A stretch of 64,000 bases of DNA from Psychrobacillus sp044762655 (GTDB lineage Bacteria; Bacillota; Bacilli; Bacillales_A; Planococcaceae), in contig NZ_JBIWER010000002.1 in the NCBI RefSeq assembly GCF_044762655.1, forward strand, positions 878,577-942,576, in the 5' to 3' direction. Shown one piece after another: positions 35,443 to 43,092 of this stretch. Made by a program: the position numbers and the translations under genes. The notes below the pieces were generated by a model. It did not search any database. It saw only the letters and a program-made list of their open reading frames with translations, and had not been told where the DNA came from. The first letter of the stretch is position 1. The number at the start of each line of letters is the position of its first letter.

Positions 35443-36105
35443 TTATTTATTTTCTTTTGTACTTCCTAAATATTCACCGTTTTTTGGATTAAAAAAGACC
35501 TCAGCACTTTGACCATTTATTTTTCCATCGACTCCAAGAAAAATGTGTTTCTCATCTCTCACTAATCTAAAATGATATCCGTGTGAGAAAGGGTCTTCTG
35601 TTGGGCTGGGTTGTAAATTAAATTTCTCAACAGCGATTTTAATAATTTGGCTACTATCTATTTTAACTTCTGATTGTGGAATAGTTAGTTCTTCAGAACT
35701 GTCACTTATTATGTAACTTTTTAGTTTGCCTTTTTCAATACCAACTATCATCTGACGTTTAACTGATGGCAAAGAGAAAACTCCTTGCCAATCTCCTTTT
35801 TTTCCATTTTGACCACTTACAATTTCATCATCAACACTGTTCATAAATACAAGAATTGTTTCTTTATCAAATTGTTTACCTTGTTCTAATAATAAATTAT
35901 ATGCTTCTAAAAGCGTTAATTCTTTCTCTGGTAACGAGAAAAACGAATCTACTTCATACTTCCCGTTCTCTATTTTTTCTTTAGCATAACTTAAGGGAAA
36001 AAAATTCCCTATCGTTGCTTGTATAGGGAATTTGGCGAAAGCTGAGATAGAACCCACCAGTATCAAGATAAAAAAACAAGTTGATATAGTTTTCATTTTG
36101 CTCAC
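35443..36105 (-). CDS. Exported hypothetical protein
   Basis: 220 aa with a signal-peptide-like N-terminus (MSKMKTISTCFFILILVGSI, then SAFAKF cleavage-like site). The soluble part has LTLLEAYNLLLEQGKQFDKE, a KGDWQGVFSLPSVKRQMIV strand and a C-terminal VFFNPKNGEYLGS, resembling PepSY-like/lipoprotein domains that hold a small beta-sheet. Function unknown. Single gene between repeats. Confidence 0.68.
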   Translation of the reverse strand: MSKMKTISTCFFILILVGSISAFAKFPIQATIGNFFPLSYAKEKIENGKYEVDSFFSLPEKELTLLEAYNLLLEQGKQFDKETILVFMNSVDDEIVSGQNGKKGDWQGVFSLPSVKRQMIVGIEKGKLKSYIISDSSEELTIPQSEVKIDSSQIIKIAVEKFNLQPSPTEDPFSHGYHFRLVRDEKHIFLGVDGKINGQSAEVFFNPKNGEYLGSTKENK

Positions 36106-36152
36106 CTACAATCTATTGTGTAGGGTAGTTTCTCCACGCTTCACATAATAAT

Positions 36153-36240
36153 ACTTATTGAACTAAACTGCCGCGTTAGTTCAATAAGAAAAAAGGCTTT
36201 ACTCCTTCTTGAAGTAGAGCACCCGTTAGTTTAATAAGAA
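36153..36240 (-). repeat. Repeat family, type I
   Basis: CTTATTGAACTAAACTGCCG / GTTAGTTCAATAAG, core GGCTTTACTCCTTCTTGAAG, right end AGAGCACCCGTTAGTTTAAT, 4 bp before the stop of the gene to the right. Confidence 0.92.
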
Positions 36241-36243
36241 TAT

Positions 36244-36858
36244 CTAAATACTGTTAATAATTCTAACTCCATTGGGGTCAACAATGTTCGATGATAATAA
36301 TCCATTTATTACAGCTTCTTTAATAGTAACCTCATCACCAACTTCTGAAATTATATTATTAGCCGTTTTATTAAACAGAATGGAAAGGTCATTATCTAAT
36401 CCTTTCTTTTTAGTTTCCAACTTTAATTCTTTTATTTTTATGTTATCAGTCATAGGGTCTATAACGTCTGTGTTTGTTTGGAGTTCTATCCTAAATCTAT
36501 AAGGTGTGGTGATAAAGGTTCTTCTTTCTCCTCTATTAACTTCCCAATTCATTTTTTCTGCGTTTTCACATATCTTATTTTGTTCTTTTTCTGATACCAA
36601 AAAGCCAATATGATCAAACATAATTTTCTTGCCGTAACCGAAAGTAATATTTATATTCCCTTTTCTTACCTCTACAATTCGAAAAAGAATTTTTTTCTCT
36701 CGAAAGTCATTCCACGTTAACGGTGGATTAAACGTTTGAAAATCCCCATCATATTTTCCTACTCTTTGAAATATACGAAAGCCATTATCCTCATAAAATT
36801 TTTCTGTTTCTTCAACATAAGGAGTCCAAAAATGATAATGAAAAAGCATTAAATTCAC
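36244..36858 (-). CDS. VOC-superfamily-like protein
   Basis: 204 aa. FHYHFWTPYVEETEKFYEDN and GFRIFQRVGKYDGDFQTFNP, then IMFDHIGFLVSEKEQNKICE and RFRIELQTNTDV, fit two beta-alpha-beta-beta-beta units of a vicinal-oxygen-chelate fold, with a helical C-terminal extension from about residue 150. The metal-ligand set is not clear, so enzyme activity is uncertain. Single gene between repeats. Confidence 0.7.
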   Translation of the reverse strand: MNLMLFHYHFWTPYVEETEKFYEDNGFRIFQRVGKYDGDFQTFNPPLTWNDFREKKILFRIVEVRKGNINITFGYGKKIMFDHIGFLVSEKEQNKICENAEKMNWEVNRGERRTFITTPYRFRIELQTNTDVIDPMTDNIKIKELKLETKKKGLDNDLSILFNKTANNIISEVGDEVTIKEAVINGLLSSNIVDPNGVRIINSI

Positions 36859-36908
36859 CTCTTAATTAAAGTCTGTTTAATTATCTTTTCGATACAATAA
36901 GGAATTCC

Positions 36909-36943
36909 TTCTCTTTCTAAACCGCCTCGCTTTAGTTGCATTA
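36909..36943 (-). repeat. Repeat family, degraded left half
   Basis: TTTCTAAACCGCCTCGCTTTAGTTGCATTATG; core and right end missing; the metallo-hydrolase gene ends inside it. Confidence 0.5.
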
Positions 36944-37792
36944 TGTACTAAACAAGGTTCCATTTATTGCTTCAATATAACGGGTTGCAGATCTTTGTAC
37001 ACTTTGCTTAGCCTCTTCTTTAATGACACGATTAAACGCATCATATAATCGATCAAACTTCAATTCTTTTACCCTGTTTGTAATCCTTTCAATCGTAACT
37101 CTTGGAAGTGGAATAAAATTCGCATAACTATACATAAAACTTACCCATTGACGGTCAGCAACGACCCTAATGATATCTCCAGTCAATAAGATTCCGTTCT
37201 GATTGCTTCCATTTTTCCATTCTAAAATTGTACCACCCTTATAATGACCGCCAACTCTCTGTATGATGATACCTTCTTCTAATTCAAGTGACTCACCAGT
37301 CCAAAAAACTATTCGTTCACTTGGTCTCGTCACCCATTCTTTATCATCTTCATGAATATAAATCGGAGCATTAAAAGCTTCCGCCCATTCTACTTGACTT
37401 GAGTAATAATGGGGATGAGATAAAGCTATTGCATCTATTCCACCTAAGTCTTCTATTTCTTTAATCGTAATTTCATCAATATATGAAATACAATCCCACA
37501 ACAAATTAAAGTTCTTATTTTGTATAAAATAGGCTGTTTGCCCAATTCCAAAACTTGGACTAGTTTTTATGCTATATAGTCCCTCTTCTTCGAAACTAAT
37601 AGTATTTTTATATGTACCATCTTTAATCATAGTTTCTAATGTTGTCCAAGTTTGCCCTTTAACACTTATATATTGTCTTTCTTCACCACAAATCTTACAT
37701 TTCTTTGGTTTCTCAATAGAATTTTCATACTGAACTCCGCATGTCTTACAAATATAATAATTCAAAACAATCCCTCTTCCCGAAAAATTCAT
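36941..37792 (-). CDS. MBL-fold protein with zinc-ribbon N-terminus and altered active site
   Basis: Up to 283 aa; a TTG at about 37765 with AGAGGG upstream is an alternative start. N-terminal zinc ribbon YYICKTCGVQYENS ... KCKICGEERQY (CxxC-x14-CxxC). MBL body follows with NLLWDCISYIDEI, but the HxHxDH motif reads LSHPHYYSSQVEW, keeping two His and losing Asp-His. Later GILLTGDIIRVV keeps an Asp. It may bind one metal or be catalytically changed. Related B. subtilis proteins of this plan exist, function unknown. Confidence 0.78.
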   Translation of the reverse strand: MNFSGRGIVLNYYICKTCGVQYENSIEKPKKCKICGEERQYISVKGQTWTTLETMIKDGTYKNTISFEEEGLYSIKTSPSFGIGQTAYFIQNKNFNLLWDCISYIDEITIKEIEDLGGIDAIALSHPHYYSSQVEWAEAFNAPIYIHEDDKEWVTRPSERIVFWTGESLELEEGIIIQRVGGHYKGGTILEWKNGSNQNGILLTGDIIRVVADRQWVSFMYSYANFIPLPRVTIERITNRVKELKFDRLYDAFNRVIKEEAKQSVQRSATRYIEAINGTLFST

Positions 37793-37888
37793 TTTAGTCT
37801 GTGTTATCTGAAATCAATTGTAATTAATTGTATCATTATAAAACATGGGTCACTCTAAGCCTTTTGAATGATAATTCATTCACATTCT

Positions 37889-37980
37889 TCGTTATTCAAC
37901 TAAACTGCGCCGTTAGTTCAATAAGAAAAGCTACCCTTACAGGCAGCCACTTGTTAAACTAAAGCAAACTTTAGCTTAAT
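37889..37980 (-). repeat. Repeat family, type II
   Basis: TTATTCAACTAAACTGCGCC / GTTAGTTCAATAAG, core GCTACCCTTACAGGCAGCC, right end AAAGCAAACTTTAGCTTAAT (diverged). TTAATTATA at its edge meets the stop of the GNAT gene. Confidence 0.88.
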
Positions 37981-38525
37981 TATATTTTTGTCCATTCTGT
38001 TCTTAACAATGAAAAAATTAAGGCATCGTGAGATTGATTATTTTGATAGAGGTATCCCCTCAACAAACCTTCCTTAGTAAAACCTAAACTATTTAATAAA
38101 TGTATAGATGGCTCATTTTGCGGATAAGTCACTGCACCAATCCTAAACAACTCCAAATATTCAAACGAGTATCTTAATACTTCTTTTACTGCTTCGGAGG
38201 TAATTCCTTTACTCCAATGTGAAGGGTGTAATTCATATCCAATCTCAGCTTTTTTACTCCAAGTGCTAAGGTTGTTTAATCCTAATGTACCAACAAAATC
38301 ACCTGAGTCTTTTATTACAATGCCCCATCTTATACCTCGTTTACTCTCATATGCACTTTGAAAGGACTCAACTATTTTTGAAGCATCCTCAATACTTTTC
38401 AAGCTATCCATTCCGTAATACTTAGTCACTTCATCTTTTGACATAATTTCGAAATAGCTTTGTGTATGTTCTTCTTTTACTTGAACTAAATTCAGTCTAT
38501 TCGTTTCCAGCTCAGGAAATCCCAT
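37980..38525 (-). CDS. RimJ/RimL-type GNAT N-acetyltransferase
   Basis: 181 aa. LETNRLNLVQVKEEHTQSYF is the RimJ-like opening; IGYELHPSHWSKGITSEAVK holds the acetyl-CoA loop; RIGAVTYPQNEPSIHLLNSL and GFTKEGLLRGYLYQNN complete the family pattern. Probable protein N-alpha or small-amine acetyltransferase. A second RimJ-like protein is at 49213. Confidence 0.9.
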   Translation of the reverse strand: MGFPELETNRLNLVQVKEEHTQSYFEIMSKDEVTKYYGMDSLKSIEDASKIVESFQSAYESKRGIRWGIVIKDSGDFVGTLGLNNLSTWSKKAEIGYELHPSHWSKGITSEAVKEVLRYSFEYLELFRIGAVTYPQNEPSIHLLNSLGFTKEGLLRGYLYQNNQSHDALIFSLLRTEWTKI

Positions 38526-38560
38526 AAAATCTACCCCTCGATTTATCGTCGTATTTTAAT

Positions 38561-38652
38561 CCTTGTTAACTAAACTGCTGCGTTAGTTCAATAAGAAAAA
38601 GCAACCCTTACCGGCAGCCACTTGTTTCACTAAAGCACCCGTTAGTTTAATA
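38561..38652 (-). repeat. Repeat family, type II
   Basis: TGTTAACTAAACTGCTGC / GTTAGTTCAATAAG, core GCAACCCTTACCGGCAGCC, right end AAAGCACCCGTTAGTTTAAT. Minus-strand AAC TAA within it ends the next gene. Confidence 0.92.
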
Positions 38653-39097
38653 ACCAAGGGACATTCATTTGAAACTCAAATTGAATTACTGGAGTTGGAA
38701 AATCTTCTGGTACTAATACTAAATCATTACTAAAGCCAATCTCAATACCTTTATAATTAATAAAAGTTGGTGAAGAAACTTCACTGCCTTTCTTTGTGGG
38801 AACCCATAAATTTGGACCTTTAATTATCCTACCAACAACATGATAAAAGCCTCCATACAAATGTGTACCATCTTCATTTTCCATATATTCAGAGACCTCA
38901 CCTTCTTTACGAGGGTCTATACCAAGTAAATTAAAAATGTTCATAATGTCTTGGGAGAATATATCACAAGCTAAAACATAATTTGCACAAAAATCACAGC
39001 TACACCCTTCAGTAATTAAATGATAATTCTTATAAAATTCTTTTGTTCGATTAACATCTATTTCAATATCCCAGGAACCAACCTTTATTTGGTCCAT
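38642..39097 (-). CDS. Hypothetical protein with CxCxxC motif; stop supplied by repeat
   Basis: 151 aa soluble protein. ITEGCSCDFCANYVLACDIF (cysteines near residues 32-37) suggests a metal or disulfide site; WDIEIDVNRTKEFYKNYHLI precedes it, FSNDLVLVPEDFPTPVIQFE follows. The last residues LLN and the stop TAA are encoded by the repeat right arm. Family not recognised with certainty. Confidence 0.68.
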   Translation of the reverse strand: MDQIKVGSWDIEIDVNRTKEFYKNYHLITEGCSCDFCANYVLACDIFSQDIMNIFNLLGIDPRKEGEVSEYMENEDGTHLYGGFYHVVGRIIKGPNLWVPTKKGSEVSSPTFINYKGIEIGFSNDLVLVPEDFPTPVIQFEFQMNVPWLLN

Positions 39098-39140
39098 AAT
39101 ATCACCTTCACATTCTTATTTATCTTATTCTCTATCTTTT

Positions 39141-39224
39141 CTTATTGAACTAAACTGCCCCGTTAGTTCAATAAGAAAAAGGCTTTACCCCTTCTTGAAG
39201 TAAAGCACCCGTTAGTTGAATAAG
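39141..39224 (-). repeat. Repeat family, type I
   Basis: Perfect arms CTTATTGAACTAAA / GTTAGTTCAATAAG, core GGCTTTACCCCTTCTTGAAG, right end AAAGCACCCGTTAGTTGAAT. Confidence 0.93.
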
Positions 39225-39244
39225 AACAGGAAAATTTTGCTGTA

Positions 39245-39334
39245 TTAGCTTTTTATAGCTTTCCCAGCACCAAAAGTGATTAGAAGGATTAACATTAGAG
39301 AAAAGACTAAAGCCCAGCTATTTCCTTCCTCCAA
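39245..39334 (-). CDS. Possible tiny hydrophobic peptide (YjcZ-like look)
   Basis: 29 aa from a TTG at 39334: EEGNSWALVFSLMLILLITF then GAGKAIKS. It overlaps the end of the upstream small gene. The S-W-A-L-V plus hydrophobic run recalls the tail of YjcZ-type sporulation peptides, but the start has no clear ribosome binding site. Confidence 0.3.
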   Translation of the reverse strand: MEEGNSWALVFSLMLILLITFGAGKAIKS

Positions 39335-39458
39335 ATAGGGCAGTTAATACCACATCAAACGAAGGAACGCCCAACGCACTCAGCAATGGTAATGCAAAGG
39401 CTGTTGAAATAACACCCATTACGAAAGCTAATATAAATATTTTTTTCTTTTTATCCAC
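39318..39458 (-). CDS. Small membrane protein
   Basis: 46 aa from GTG at 39458 (ribosome binding site AAAGGGGTG), shorter than the longest frame. Basic start VDKKKKIF, one hydrophobic stretch through ILAFVMGVISTAFALPLLSA and a tail VVLTALFGGRK. Function unknown. Confidence 0.55.
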   Translation of the reverse strand: MDKKKKIFILAFVMGVISTAFALPLLSALGVPSFDVVLTALFGGRK

Positions 39459-39561
39459 AAGGTTCACCCCTTTTTCAACTATTTTAACACAACATTTAAA
39501 ATTATCAGTCAATTAAACGTAATTTACATTATGGACCAATTGTTAAACGCAAGTTAAACAA

Positions 39562-39597
39562 CACTCTTCCACTAAAGCACGCGTTAGTTTAATAAGA
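39562..39597 (-). repeat. Repeat family, right end
   Basis: ACTCTTCCACTAAAGCACGC then GTTAGTTTAATAAG. Module F (GGACCAATTGTTAAACGCAAG) lies directly left. The minus-strand AAC TAA ends the gene to the right. Confidence 0.75.
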
Positions 39598-39820
39598 AAC
39601 CCTGTATGGAAACAAAGAATATAAATAAAGAAACTATAATGAACATATACCCTTCAAATCTTTTTCTGTCTCTTTGAAGTTCGACTAACCCCGTTACCAA
39701 CATAAACGCCCCTAAGAAGAACATCATAAACGGCATTAACTCAAATTTTCTACTTATTAAACCATAACTAGCGAATGCAATAACAATTATTCCTAATAAA
39801 ATTCTAATTATTTTCACCAA
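39584..39820 (-). CDS. Small membrane protein; stop supplied by repeat
   Basis: 78 aa with three hydrophobic segments (about 4-22, 28-45, 58-76): IIRILLGIIVIAFASYGLIS, FMMFFLGAFMLVTGLVEL and YMFIIVSLFIFFVSIQGF. It resembles the short YczI/DUF3953-like membrane proteins (memory-based). The last residues LLN-stop come from the repeat. Confidence 0.68.
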   Translation of the reverse strand: MVKIIRILLGIIVIAFASYGLISRKFELMPFMMFFLGAFMLVTGLVELQRDRKRFEGYMFIIVSLFIFFVSIQGFLLN

Positions 39821-39877
39821 TGCCCCCCTTAAATTTTTTCGCTCTTATATTAAAGCCTGTGCATCTTGGTAGAAATC

Positions 39878-39905
39878 CTTATTCAACTAAACTGCTGCTT
39901 TCTTT
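39878..39905 (-). repeat. Repeat family, left end only
   Basis: CTTATTCAACTAAACTGCTGC and then spacer module D rather than a core. Confidence 0.72.
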
Positions 39906-39977
39906 AATACGTTTGATACGAATAGAGGTTCCAAATTTAAATAAATTTTCCATTTAAATTATCAAAAATTTATTTTG
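39904..39977. repeat. Non-coding spacer module D, copy 3
   Basis: TAATACGTTTGATACGAATAG then AGGTTCCAAATTTAAATAAA; nearly the same as 1861-1936 and 147-209. No ORF. Confidence 0.75.
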
Positions 39978-40116
39978 CTTATTGAACTAACCTGCCGCGT
40001 TAGTTTAAGTGTAACATTTCACAATGGATGTCTAAGATCTACTTGAAGTTTTGGATAAAAAAATAGACCATCTAAATGACGGTCTTGTTAAACTAAAGCA
40101 CCCGTTAGTTGAAAAA
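39978..40116 (-). repeat. Repeat family, type III
   Basis: CTTATTGAACTAACCTGCCG left arm; central GTTAGTTTAAGTG; core stem GACCATCT/AAATGACGGTC; right end AAAGCACCCGTTAGTTGAAA. From the centre to the right core it is identical by eye to 62264-62398 over about 110 bp. Confidence 0.92.
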
Positions 40117-40130
40117 GAATTTAATATTTT

Positions 40131-40652
40131 CTATAAGGATTCAACTTTTTTAATTACACCTTCATAATTAAGAAATATCTGAAAGTTACGTTCCTTATTT
40201 AGCTTTTCAAGTTCATCCTTGGTGTAATCTCTATACATTGTTTCAAAGACAAGGAAATATATGAAACCATCAGTCGTGTCCTTTAAAATCATGGGTTGTA
40301 TTGGTCCCAATGATTCCTTCAATATAGAAGAATCAGTTACAACCTCAAAGTTAAGAGACATTCTTTCCTCATTCGAGAGTTCTTTTTCAGACAACAACGA
40401 TACTTCATACCTTACTCCAGTAAGAGGCGTATCTGAAGCACTATCATTCAAGTTAGCAAATTTACTATTAATTTCACTTATCTTAAATGGAACAGAATAG
40501 GTTTCGTTTTCGCTAACATCTACATGGTCACTTTCCACTTCTTCCTCAGTCTTTACTGATTGCTTAGGTTCATTAACCACTTTTTGATTGGTACATCCTG
40601 ATAAAATTAATAGTCCGAGTACAGTAAATAAACAAATATAAATTACTTTCAT
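40131..40652 (-). CDS. Lipoprotein, hypothetical
   Basis: 173 aa. Lipoprotein signal MKVIYICLFTVLGLLILSGC with the lipidated Cys about residue 20, then an acidic linker and a soluble domain with VPFKISEINSKFANLNDSAS, GVRYEVSLLSEKEL and YIYFLVFETMY-like strands. No known family. Start with GGGGGAG ribosome binding site. Confidence 0.72.
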   Translation of the reverse strand: MKVIYICLFTVLGLLILSGCTNQKVVNEPKQSVKTEEEVESDHVDVSENETYSVPFKISEINSKFANLNDSASDTPLTGVRYEVSLLSEKELSNEERMSLNFEVVTDSSILKESLGPIQPMILKDTTDGFIYFLVFETMYRDYTKDELEKLNKERNFQIFLNYEGVIKKVESL

Positions 40653-40674
40653 AATTCTCCCCCTTTGCTTAAGG

Positions 40675-40718
40675 ATTTACATATATTAACTTATTCAACA
40701 CAATCGGAAAATAACCTT
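40675..40718. repeat. Non-coding spacer module E, copy 3
   Basis: TTTACATATATTAACTTATT followed by CAACACAATCGGAA, between the lipoprotein start region and a repeat. Confidence 0.7.
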
Positions 40719-40856
40719 CTTCTTCAACTAACCTGCTTCGTTAGTTTAAGTGTACCATTTCACAATGCATTCTGAGTTCTACTCGATGTTTTGGTTATAA
40801 AAATAGATCATCGAAATGATGACCATGATTAGCTAAAGCACCCGTTAGTTGAAAAA
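40719..40856 (-). repeat. Repeat family, type III
   Basis: CTTCAACTAACCTGCTTC, GTTAGTTTAAGTG, stem GATCATCG/AATGATGACC, right end AAAGCACCCGTTAGTTGAAA. Near-identical to 2961-3095. Confidence 0.92.
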
Positions 40857-40909
40857 GTGTAAACAACCTAATTGAAGAACAAAAAAGAAAGAAAACTATA
40901 GGTTTGCAT

Positions 40910-41146
40910 TTAACCTTCTACGATTTGGATGAAAATCGGGTTAATTCTATAATCTTTACCTTTGTAATGAATCTGGATGTAATCAAGTTGATACATCGTG
41001 TGTTCTTCTCTTTTACTGGGACTCCATATTTCAGCGTTTTCTTCCCACCACAATGTAGGGGAAGTCATATTTGGTCCCATCACACACTTATCGTCTTTAG
41101 ATAGATTAACCCAAACACCTAATAGGTTAGCGTAAACATGTTTCAA
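40910..41146 (-). CDS. Hypothetical protein
   Basis: 78 aa: LLGVWVNLSKDDKCVMGPNM, PTLWWEENAEIWSPS, then YIQIHYKGKDYRINPIFIQI. Soluble, Trp-rich, no family recognised. A GGTGATA-type ribosome binding site precedes the ATG. Single gene between repeats. Confidence 0.6.
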   Translation of the reverse strand: MKHVYANLLGVWVNLSKDDKCVMGPNMTSPTLWWEENAEIWSPSKREEHTMYQLDYIQIHYKGKDYRINPIFIQIVEG

Positions 41147-41237
41147 AATATCACCACCAATCTATCAATAGTTTAGCAGAAAAAAATTCCATATACTCCA
41201 ACAAATATGGATGTAAATTTTTATTAAATGTGTCTTT

Positions 41238-41305
41238 CTTATTGAAGTAAATAGCTTCCTTAGTCAAAAAATCTTCCCTTAAACTAAAGCACCCGTTCCT
41301 TCAAG
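41238..41305 (-). repeat. Repeat family, diverged
   Basis: CTTATTGAAGTAAATAGCTTC left arm, ATCTTCCCTT core, ACTAAAGCACCCGTTCCTTCAAG right end. Confidence 0.7.
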
Positions 41306-41327
41306 AACTATAATTGAGAATCCCAAT

Positions 41328-41894
41328 TTATAAAGGTTCAATTCTCCGTTTTTCATCCTCTATATAGTCATAAACATTCAATATTTCTTTGTCATAGTCG
41401 TTTTCGATTTCAAAATACCTAACACCTACTTGTAAACATTCTGTTTTAAATTCTTTATGTTCCTTGATTAGTTCTTTTACCGTTCTTTCTTCGGGCCAAT
41501 TACGGAGTTCAACAGCATTCCTATGTTTCACTATTTTTGTTTCGAAGTTTTCTTGAATATAATTCGTCGAAAAACCTAAGAATACTGGAATGATTTTTTC
41601 TGAATAATTGATGTCAAAGCCCTTCATATAGTGAGGCGATATATAGCATCCTTCAATAATGATATGTTGTTCATTCTCGATATTTGTCATAATAATCCCT
41701 TTTAATATTGGCCAGAGCTTATCTCCAATGAATTCGGTACTATCTAGTGGTGTAAATCCACAATTCTTATCCCCTCTGTACAAGCCCATTTTTAAATGGT
41801 CTATAGAGAGATAAGAAATATGATATTTTTCTAGTAACTTTTGAGCCATCAATGTTTTTCCAGTACCACTTACAGCACTTATTAAAATAATCAT
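41328..41894 (-). CDS. P-loop kinase-like protein
   Basis: 188 aa. Walker A ILISAVSGTGKTLMAQKLLE (about 3-22), then YLSIDHLKMGLYRGDKN with an acidic residue after the second strand, HIIIEGCYISPHYM (Walker B region) and a lid HRNAVELRNWPEERTVKEL. This is the plan of small 2-phosphoglycerate/shikimate/adenylate-kinase-like enzymes. Substrate unknown. Single-gene unit. Confidence 0.8.
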   Translation of the reverse strand: MIILISAVSGTGKTLMAQKLLEKYHISYLSIDHLKMGLYRGDKNCGFTPLDSTEFIGDKLWPILKGIIMTNIENEQHIIIEGCYISPHYMKGFDINYSEKIIPVFLGFSTNYIQENFETKIVKHRNAVELRNWPEERTVKELIKEHKEFKTECLQVGVRYFEIENDYDKEILNVYDYIEDEKRRIEPL

Positions 41895-41919
41895 TTATTA
41901 CTCCAATCTAATTTATTTG

Positions 41920-42012
41920 TTTATTACACTAAACTGCCGCGTTAGTTCAATAAGAAAAAGCCACCCTTACAAACAGCCACTTGTTTAACTAAAGCACCCG
42001 TTAGTTGAATAA
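41920..42012 (-). repeat. Repeat family, type II
   Basis: TTATTACACTAAACTGCCG / GTTAGTTCAATAAG, core GCCACCCTTACAAACAGCC, right end AAAGCACCCGTTAGTTGAAT. Confidence 0.92.
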
Positions 42013-42118
42013 GAAAAACAGCTACCTAAAGTTGGTTAGAAATAAAGTTTTTTATCTAAAATATCCCTAGAATCCATATTTTTAAGTTAAATTGGCTTAC
42101 ATTTCTTTCGGAAAGAAC

Positions 42119-42643
42119 CTATTCAAATAATGATTCTCTAATTTTCCCATCTAGATTTTTAATCGCCAACATCGAATTATTTTGAATGATGCCTGTATCA
42201 ACAAAACCAATTGAATAGTATAATGTTTTAGCTATGACATTACTTGTATGATAAAAGAGGTTTACATATTCTGCTTCCCCATATGGCATAGTTTCAATAT
42301 CCATCAACATTTTTTCAAAAGCAAGCTTGCCATATCCTTTTCCTTGGTAACTTTTATCAATCATATTATGCCAAATAAAATAACTCTTCTTGCCATAAAA
42401 AACTTCATTTTCAAATGATTCATGATCCATCGTATCGTAAATATACATCGAAAATCCAACTATAGTTTCATCAGCATAAATGGCTAGTGGAGTCGCAGGT
42501 ATACCGTCTGCGTTCAGCACATGAGCGTCTGCAAAGCATCTGAGGTTAGTAGTTTCTAATATAAATTCTTTCTGGTTTTCTCCAACTTCAAGTGCTATCA
42601 CTTCATCAATGTTATCCCTGGTTATCTTTCGTAATTCAATCAT
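42119..42643 (-). CDS. GNAT-family N-acetyltransferase
   Basis: 174 aa, similar in plan to spermidine/diamine acetyltransferases (SpeG/BltD). IELRKITRDNIDEVIALEVG start, NQKEFILETTNLRCFADAHV, then WHNMIDKSYQGKGYGKLAFE with the Q-G-K-G-Y-G loop, and VNLFYHTSNVIAKTLYYSIG with GF. Probable diamine acetyltransferase. About 105 bp of repeat-free DNA separates it from the repeat on its 3' side. Confidence 0.88.
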   Translation of the reverse strand: MIELRKITRDNIDEVIALEVGENQKEFILETTNLRCFADAHVLNADGIPATPLAIYADETIVGFSMYIYDTMDHESFENEVFYGKKSYFIWHNMIDKSYQGKGYGKLAFEKMLMDIETMPYGEAEYVNLFYHTSNVIAKTLYYSIGFVDTGIIQNNSMLAIKNLDGKIRESLFE

Positions 42644-42766
42644 TTTTTTTATCTCCTCTCCTAAGACAAGCTACTTTCACAATTGTTTAGTTTCTCCGCG
42701 TTTAAGACCTATTTCTCTTCTAAAATTACTCATTTAATTAATCATTCGGTCCCACTTAGTAATACC

Positions 42767-42847
42767 TTCTTGTTAAACTAACCTGCCACTTTAGTTCAAT
42801 AAGAAAAAGGCTTTACCCCTCTTGATGTAAAGCACCCGTTAATTGAG
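42767..42847 (-). repeat. Repeat family, type I
   Basis: TGTTAAACTAACCTGCCAC / TTTAGTTCAATAAG, core GGCTTTACCCCTCTTGATG, right end AAAGCACCCGTTAATTGAG. Confidence 0.9.
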
Positions 42848-42855
42848 CACTTTAT

Positions 42856-43026
42856 CTATACTTTTTCAGACTTATCCTTTAGAAATAATCCGATTAACGT
42901 AACTACAAATCCACCAGTTACAATAAAGAACTCTATACCACCACGCAATATTCCACCATATTCTTGTATCCAGAAACCTAAAATCATTATTGCAATACCA
43001 AGTAACATTATTTTAGTAGAACGCAT
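42856..43026 (-). CDS. Small membrane protein
   Basis: 56 aa: MRSTKIMLLGIAIMILGFWI, QEYGGILRGGIEFFIVTGGF, VVTLIGLFLKDKSEKV. Two hydrophobic segments. The start codon lies only 16 nt from the repeat left end and GGGGCAG is the nearest Shine-Dalgarno-like sequence. Function unknown. Confidence 0.6.
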   Translation of the reverse strand: MRSTKIMLLGIAIMILGFWIQEYGGILRGGIEFFIVTGGFVVTLIGLFLKDKSEKV

Positions 43027-43041
43027 TATTCTGCCCCTTTT

Positions 43042-43072
43042 CTTATTGAACTAACCTGCTGCGTTAGTTAAA
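43042..43072 (-). repeat. Repeat family, left half
   Basis: CTTATTGAACTAACCTGCTGC then GTTAGTTAAAT; core and right end missing. Confidence 0.75.
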
Positions 43073-43092
43073 TATTGCGGCAATGGGTCACA

